From Welwitschia mirabilis (lineage: Eukaryota > Gnetophyta > Gnetopsida > Welwitschiales), in assembly GCA_051453625.1 (NCBI GenBank), contig JBOZIK010000001.1, forward strand, positions 107,190,500-107,240,966: a stretch of DNA of 50,467 nt, written 5' to 3'. Of the stretch, positions 44,650-50,467 are shown piece after piece. A model generated the notes under the pieces. The model searched no databases, was not told where the DNA came from, and saw only the letters and a list, made by a program, of their open reading frames with translations. A program made the translations under genes and the position numbers. Numbering within the stretch: the first letter of the stretch is position 1; the number at the start of each line of letters is the position of its first letter.

Positions 44650-45840
44650 TCCCATCCAAGGAAAAAGTACAACATGTAATTAACTTAGTCCCTAGAGCAC
44701 AACCAATAGCCTAAGATTCTTATCAATTCTCAGTGATAGAATTAAGAGAACTAAAACTACAAATTAAACAACTACTTTTAGAAGGAAAAATTCATCCTAG
44801 CATGTCATCATAAGGAGCAACAGTACTTTTCATAAAGAAAAAGGATGGTACCTTATGACTTTGCATTAACTATAAGCAGTTAAACAAGATAACCATTAAA
44901 ATTAGGTACATGTTACCAAGAATTGATGACTTATTGGATTAACTTTAAGGAACTAAATTATTCTCAAAGATTGAGTTAAATTTTAGGTACCATCGAATAT
45001 ACATAAAAGATGAAAATATCTACAAAACCATATTTAGAATAAGATATAAACATTACAAGTTCATAATAATTCCCTTTAGTCTAACAAATACTCAAGCTAC
45101 TTTTATGAGTTTGATGAATGATATTTTTCGACCTTATTTCGATAAATTCATAATTGTATTTTTAGATGATATTCTAATATATTCCAAAAATCAAAATGAT
45201 CATTTTGAACACCTAAAGAAAGTTCTACAAGTTTTGTCCAGGCATAATTTCAAATCCAAATTAATCAAATGTGACTTCTTTCAGACAAAAATTAGCTACC
45301 TATGATATGTTATCCCCAATAAAGAAATCACAACCAATTTAGCCAAAATACAAGCTATAAGGTAATGGCCAGAACTAAAGAACACCACACAAGTTTGAAA
45401 TTTCATAGAGTCGGTTAACTTCTATAGGAAATTCATCACATAATTCTCTTAACTCATAGCTCCATTAATAGATTTAATCAAATCAACATCCACATTTAAC
45501 TCTAATGACAAATATAAGGAAGAATTTCTTAGATTGAAGCTACTACTTATAACAATACCTATTCTCAGAATCACAAACATTAATAAACCATTTACAGTCA
45601 TCACCGATGCTTTTACCTAAGGAATAAGAGGCATACTTAGCCAAGTTGATTAGGTGACTACCTATGAATTACAAATGTTAAACCAACATTATAAGAACTA
45701 TTTCATTCATAATCTCAAACTACTAGCCACAATACATGCCTTAAAAGTTTAAATACATTATTTTGTGAAAAGTAAATTCTTACTCAAAATAGATCATAAA
45801 ATCTTAGAATGTTTTCAGAAGCAGCCTCTTCTAAATATGT
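44650..45840 (+). pseudogene. Reverse transcriptase and RNase H remnant of element F
   Basis: RT blocks run in order: HVINLVPRAQPIA (about 44672), LQIKQLLLEGKIHPS (about 44757-44800), FIKKKDGTL..CINYKQLNK (about 44830-44885), a LPRIDDLLD block and RYKHYKFIIIPFSLTN (about 45040-45085). An open frame (45105-45305) holds the catalytic VFLDDILIYSKN with both Asp intact (45156-45195). RNase H follows with FTVITDAFT (about 45590-45620) and a HALKV..HYFVKSKFLLKIDH block (about 45735-45795). Stops are mostly at Gln and Trp codons. Confidence 0.88.
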
Positions 45841-45888
45841 GATAGAGAAGATGGGATGAGTTGTTTACAAAATAAAAATTTTAATTAC

Positions 45889-45900
45889 NNNNNNNNNNNN
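45889..45900. other. Assembly gap (12 N)
   Basis: Short N run between RNase H and integrase. Confidence 0.95.
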
Positions 45901-47495
45901 AAAAAGAGAATAAATTTGCAAATGCCTCAAGTAGAATGTGGTGCATTCTAGCAATCACTGTCACATCAGATCTATCAGTTTTTCTTAAACCATCCTTACC
46001 TGATGATCCATACTTTAAGGACGTACATCGACCAGTCCAAGAAAGAAAAGAAGTAGAAACTTACACAATCTCATGGGATGGATATCTCTTAAAAGAATGA
46101 TGCCTTTACATTCCATAAGGCCCATGGAGTAGAAAGTTGATGTCTCTTTCAATATTTAAGAGCATTATAGTGGAAATGGAAAGAAATATTCATGGATGTC
46201 ATCACTAGACTACCTCTTACTAATCGACAACATGATGTAATTTTTATTTGTGTATATAGATTAACTAAGATGGTCCATTTCATTGTAGTTCAAAGATTCA
46301 ATACAACTAAATAATTGGCCCTCTAGTTTGTGCAAGAAGTTTTTAAATTACATAGTGCACTATAAGTCGGAGTATNNNNNNNNNNNNNNNNNNNNNNNNN
46401 NNNNNNNNNNNNNNNNNNNNNNNNNNNNNNNNNNNNNNNNNNNNNNNNNNNNNNNNNNNNNNNNNNNNNNNNNNNNNNNNNNNNNNNNNNNNNNNNNNNN
46501 NNNNNNNNNNNNNNNNNNNNNNNNNNNNNNNNNNNNNNNNNNNNNNNNNNNNNNNNNNNNNNNNNNNNNNNNNNNNNNNNNNNNNNNNNNNNNNNNNNNN
46601 NNNNNNNNNNNNNNNNNNNNNNNNNNNNNNNNNNNNNNNNNNNNNNNNNNNNNNNNNNNNNNNNNNNNNNNNNNNNNNNNNNNNNNNNNNNNNNNNNNNN
46701 NNNNNNNNNNNNNNNNNNNNNNNNNNNNNNNNNNNNNNNNNNNNNNNNNNNNNNNNNNNNNNNNNNNNNNNNNNNNNNNNNNNNNNNNNNNNNNNNNNNN
46801 NNNNNNNNNNNNNNNNNNNNNNNNNNNNNNNNNNNNNNNNNNNNNNNNNNNNNNNNNNNNNNNNNNNNNNNNNNNNNNNNNNNNNNNNNNNNNNNNNNNN
46901 NNNNNNNNNNNNNNNNNNNNNNNNNNNNNNNNNNNNNNNNNNNNNNNNNNNNNNNNNNNNNNNNNNNNNNNNNNNNNNNNNNNNNNNNNNNNNNNNNNNN
47001 NNNNNNNNNNNNNNNNNNNNNNNNNNNNNNNNNNNNNNNNNNNNNNNNNNNNNNNNNNNNNNNNNNNNNNNNNNNNTGCATACTAGAAGATACTCTATGA
47101 TGTTACATGATCAGAAAGTCCAAACAATGGGAGAACTACCTACATCTAGTTGAGTTTGCTTATAATCAGACATTCCAGATCTCCATTTGATATTTACCAT
47201 TTGAAGTAATGTATGGTAGGAACTGTTCCACCCTTGTCACATGGTCATATCCTTTACATAGATTAGCAAAGATAACACCCTTGGATATAGAAGTTATAGA
47301 AGATGTAATTACTAAATTAAAAAGACAACTACAAGCTACACAAGATTAATACAAGAAATATTATGATTAGAAATATTAGACCCACACATTCCAAATTGGC
47401 AAGCAAGTATTTCTAAGAATCAAGGTAGAAAGAAACTCCTTCAAAATAGGGAAGCATAGCAAGTTAGTCCCATGGATTGTAGTCCATTTAAGATA
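45901..47495 (+). pseudogene. Integrase remnant of element F (central part in a gap)
   Basis: The catalytic core starts DVITRLPLTNRQHDVIFICV (about 46197-46256), then RLTKMVHFIVVQRFNTT, which contains the first catalytic Asp region. The second Asp and Glu would fall in the 701-N gap (46376-47076). After the gap, LHLVEFAYNQTF (about 47135-47170), FEVMYGRN and a DVITKLKRQLQATQD block (about 47302-47350) match the end of the core and C-terminal region, followed by a VFLRIKVERNSFK-like block. Stops and frame shifts are present. Confidence 0.82.
46376..47076. other. Assembly gap (701 N) inside integrase
   Basis: The missing integrase core between the flanks is normally only around 45-50 residues, about 140-150 bases, so the gap may be over-sized. 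Frames drawn through N are artefacts. Confidence 0.9.
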
Positions 47496-47499
47496 ATTG

Positions 47500-47603
47500 A
47501 AAGAATAAGAGATCTAGCCAATAAACTAGAACTTCATTTAATAATTTCTTGAATACATCTAGTTTTTCATATGATCTTGATGAAACCATTCCATGAAGAT
47601 AGG
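47500..47603. repeat. 104-bp gap-flanking duplicate, left copy
   Basis: It matches 48098-48201 with about five differences and ends exactly at the N run. Confidence 0.88.
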
Positions 47604-48097
47604 NNNNNNNNNNNNNNNNNNNNNNNNNNNNNNNNNNNNNNNNNNNNNNNNNNNNNNNNNNNNNNNNNNNNNNNNNNNNNNNNNNNNNNNNNNNNNNNNN
47701 NNNNNNNNNNNNNNNNNNNNNNNNNNNNNNNNNNNNNNNNNNNNNNNNNNNNNNNNNNNNNNNNNNNNNNNNNNNNNNNNNNNNNNNNNNNNNNNNNNNN
47801 NNNNNNNNNNNNNNNNNNNNNNNNNNNNNNNNNNNNNNNNNNNNNNNNNNNNNNNNNNNNNNNNNNNNNNNNNNNNNNNNNNNNNNNNNNNNNNNNNNNN
47901 NNNNNNNNNNNNNNNNNNNNNNNNNNNNNNNNNNNNNNNNNNNNNNNNNNNNNNNNNNNNNNNNNNNNNNNNNNNNNNNNNNNNNNNNNNNNNNNNNNNN
48001 NNNNNNNNNNNNNNNNNNNNNNNNNNNNNNNNNNNNNNNNNNNNNNNNNNNNNNNNNNNNNNNNNNNNNNNNNNNNNNNNNNNNNNNNNNNNNNNNN
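47604..48097. other. Assembly gap (494 N)
   Basis: A run of N between two copies of the same 104-bp sequence. Confidence 0.95.
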
Positions 48098-48201
48098 AAA
48101 GAATAAGAGATCTAGCCTATAAACTAGAACTTCCTTTAATAATTTCTTGAATACATCTAGTTTTTCATATGAGCATGATGAAACCATACCATGAAGATAG
48201 G
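48098..48201. repeat. 104-bp gap-flanking duplicate, right copy
   Basis: See 47500-47603. Both copies encode the integrase-tail block RIRDLAYKLELPLIIS, which occurs once per element in this family. Confidence 0.88.
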
Positions 48202-48414
48202 AACTAGGACTATACCTTGAACGAGCAACATATTATGCTCAAACCCAACCTGAATTTTACTATCCAATCTAAAAAGTCCTAGATACTAGAACTAAGCAAT
48301 TAAAGAATAAAAATGTAAATGAAGTACTTAGGAACCATTGTAATCAAAAAACTTGGAAAAATAGGGAGTACATATAGAGTTTTCCCAAACCTTTTAGTAA
48401 AGCATGATATGCCA

Positions 48415-48424
48415 NNNNNNNNNN
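48415..48424. other. Assembly gap (10 N)
   Basis: Short N run in the post-integrase tail. Confidence 0.95.
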
Positions 48425-48529
48425 TTTCCATTATGTTTTGTAAATAACACAGAAAATAATTTGGAAGAACATGACTTCATGAATGATGCAATAAGAAGAG
48501 AAGCCATACTTGAGGATAAGCACAATTCT

Positions 48530-48543
48530 TAAGAAGAAGGGAA
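48530..48543 (+). other. Polypurine tract of element F
   Basis: AAGAAGAAGGGAA directly precedes TGTAATG, the 3' LTR start. Confidence 0.8.
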
Positions 48544-48958
48544 TGTAATGTTCCAAATTCACTATTTATAAAATAAGTGTGTTAAAGAACTAAATGAGTA
48601 TAATTAACAAAGATATGAATGGGTGTGATCCAAATATGTAAAGATGTACCCTTTCATTATGCTACTTAAACCTATGACATTAGGTGAAGGTGGATAGACT
48701 GGGAGGATGTAACTGACAACAACCTTGGTTGATTTCCAAGGGTCCTAAGAATGTAACTTAAGTCATAGTCCATGTCTTTACCTTTGACCACTAGTACAAG
48801 GCTATTGGATAATGACGAGGAATGTAATCCACTGCTTCCAACAATAAAGTCTACATTCTTTCCAAATTATTCCTTATTATTCCTATTATTCCTAGCATAT
48901 TACTCTATATGTTCCTTTTATGCGTAGTAATCCAAAAATAGTAAAATGGGACATTACA
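48544..48958 (+). repeat. 3' LTR of element F (415 bp)
   Basis: It starts TGTAATGTTCCAAATTC and ends GGGACATTACA, giving an inverted TGTAATG/CATTACA terminus. It is strongly similar to the 5' LTR, less diverged than the LTRs of A or B. Confidence 0.9.
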
Positions 48959-50467
48959 GGTTTCTATTTTAGCCATACCATCATTTTTCACTTCCAATAT
49001 TCCTACATGTTTTCCTAATTTCATCATCTATTTTTATCATATATTCCTTATCCAAAACAACCATGTTAGATAGATTAGGATATTTCATTGTAGAAGTGAA
49101 TTTTAGACAATTTCTCACTTAGTATGCTACATGAATAAAATAAATAAGAGAGATTAAGGTATTTCATTCAAGAAACTAGAAAATATTATTTTACAAGAAA
49201 ACGAAAAAACATTTATGCCAATGTGTTTATATTACACACAAGTAAAAAGTACGAAATCTTAGATAAATAAGTAGATGAATAAAAACTAGCCATATGGGTT
49301 ATAGGTATCACCATCACCATTACTTCTAGTTTGATTTGTAAAGGCTAGATATTTTAAATCTTAAGTTTTATGCACTTACATTAGAAAAAAAGATTTAACT
49401 ATATTATGTGGAGATTTAAACACTTAATACACACCAAATAAAGAGGGAGTTACTTCATGCCAAGACTTGGTAAAAGATTAGTTAGCGTTATTTATCATTA
49501 GAGATGCATACCCCTCATTGCATGTTACTAATCTTTGCTTTTGTTCTCTAGCTATCATGTCTATTATTCAAAATAGGGATAGACCTAATACATGTAAATT
49601 CATTTTCCATATATTTAACAAGATACTAGGAAATACCAAAATTTCTTTTTACTATTGTTAATGATGTATTGTGATACGTAAATGAAAATGAACCTATTCA
49701 TTTTAAGCTGTAAAATGAAAGGATCATAAATTATATTATTGATAGATAGGCCATTAGAGTAAGAAGATGTGATAGACTTAATTAGGACCTAATAGGAAAA
49801 GTGGAAAAATATAAATACCAAGAAAAATAAGCAAAATAAGAAGAATAAGAAAGATCACCATCACCTCCATCTTGTCATAGAGTCATAACACAAAAACCTT
49901 CTTCCTCCCAAGAGTAAAGGAAGTTCATAAATGTGACACCACTTAGACAAAGTAATTGAACATAGAGGATTTGTATGAGGATATAGAAAAATCATAGAGA
50001 GGTAATGTAGAGATTTGATGAGGTTAGAGGATCTTTTCTCATAGAGGTCCTAAAGCCACTCATGCTAAGAGAGCTTTATCTTTATGAGTTGTACATTCTC
50101 TTTTTTCTTGTCTCTTTCTCTCTCTTATTCCTATCTCTTGTTCTCTACTTCGTATATGTAATAATTAAATATTAAGTAATAGTAAAATTTATGATTTTAC
50201 TTCTTGTCATATGACTTTGTGTAATATTTTCTAATTTTTTAATTTAATTTAAATATGAAGATAATGTGTAAATTAATTAGGATGTTGAAAACTAGTGCTA
50301 GTTTTTTGATAATTTAAGAAAAAAAATTTTATATATGTAGAGAATTATACATTTTCTTACTTAAAAATTTAGAAACTTGAAAAACTTATGAAGAAGACAA
50401 GATCTTTATAAGAAATTTAAATTCTAAACTTGTGGTTTTCATAATTCAAGCTAAACATTATAATGTG
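48959..50467. other. AT-rich flank with promoter-like patch, no gene recognised
   Basis: No open frame of substance is present. A TATA-like GAAAAATATAAATACC at about 49804, followed by a purine-rich then CT-rich leader-like region (49830-50160), resembles an LTR or a gene 5' region. No partner LTR or coding block is in the window. Confidence 0.3.

Larger units (their letters stand above)
48098..48480 (+). pseudogene. Post-integrase tail of element F, possible chromodomain-region remnant
   Basis: ERIRDLAYKLELP and RIHLVFHMSMMKPY (about 48100-48190) are the usual gypsy sequence after the integrase C-terminal domain (..VHNVFHVSML..). Further on, a LELSN block and a NHCNQKTWKN-like block (about 48330-48365) sit where the chromodomain ends in chromoviruses. 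Preservation is too poor to confirm a chromodomain. A 10-N gap (48415-48424) interrupts the end. Confidence 0.55.
37896..48958 (+). mobile_element. Element F: Ty3/gypsy retrotransposon with tRNA-iMet-type PBS and antisense gene-like insert
   Basis: LTRs at 37896-38273 and 48544-48958 flank a PBS, an antisense coding remnant, a minisatellite, gag, protease, RT, RNase H, integrase and a post-integrase tail. The termini TGTAATG...CATTACA are inverted repeats. The flanks GTTTT and GGTTT are a possible TSD with one mismatch. Domain order and PBS suggest a chromovirus such as the Tekay/Del group, but lineage is not proven. Five N runs interrupt it. Confidence 0.85.

Noticed and set aside
46323-48187. 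ORFs of 180-250 codons on both strands
   Set aside because: They run through the 701-N and 494-N gaps; only the short flanks are real and belong to integrase.
1-50467. Intact host protein-coding gene, rRNA or miRNA locus
   Set aside because: No uninterrupted multi-exon gene or conserved RNA was recognised; the only non-transposon-like coding trace is the broken antisense unit at 38488-40716.

Overview
The window is AT-rich nuclear DNA of a flowering plant. It carries plant-type Ty1/copia (SIRE/Maximus-like) and Ty3/gypsy (Athila/Tat-like and a tRNA-Met-primed type) LTR retrotransposons, a plant L1-type LINE fragment and several assembly gaps. I see no bacterial gene organisation, rRNA, tRNA or CRISPR. 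Almost every coding trace is riddled with in-frame stops where Gln, Trp or Arg codons would be expected (CAG/CAA to TAG/TAA, TGG to TAG/TGA). This fits long-term decay of methylated cytosines. The species cannot be named from the sequence.

Layout. 1-945: minus-strand LTR of family E. About 1200-5795: plus-strand, 5'-truncated SIRE-like copia element D (gag, gag-pre-integrase, accessory/env-like ORF, intact-looking 3' LTR) whose end cuts into the 3' LTR of element C. 5796-33977: a minus-strand, Athila-like gypsy element C with gag, protease, RT, RNase H and integrase remnants. C is split by two younger plus-strand elements. Element A (11487-23280, TSD GATGT) sits between C gag and C protease and carries a LINE fragment and a 379-bp direct repeat. 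Element B (25607-33267, TSD ATTAA/ACCAA) sits inside the C 5' LTR. A and B both have gag and protease, no RT/RNase H/integrase, and share an unrecognised 3' module. 33978-about 37330: remnant of gypsy element E (protease, then LTR). 37896-48958: gypsy element F with both LTRs, tRNA-iMet-type PBS, gag, protease, RT, RNase H, integrase and a post-integrase tail. F also contains an antisense multi-block coding remnant with its own TATA box and CT-rich leader, and a 20-bp minisatellite. 48959-50467: AT-rich DNA without a recognisable gene.

How the parts relate. C is structurally the autonomous type whose gag, protease and PBS resemble those of A and B, so A and B look like non-autonomous partners of a C-like family. 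Everything is now inactive. The observations most worth a second look are the gag-protease-only family with its conserved 3' module, the antisense gene-like remnant in F, two minisatellites whose variants can be explained by CpG decay, and several assembly gaps that internal evidence shows to be mis-sized or flanked by falsely duplicated sequence.
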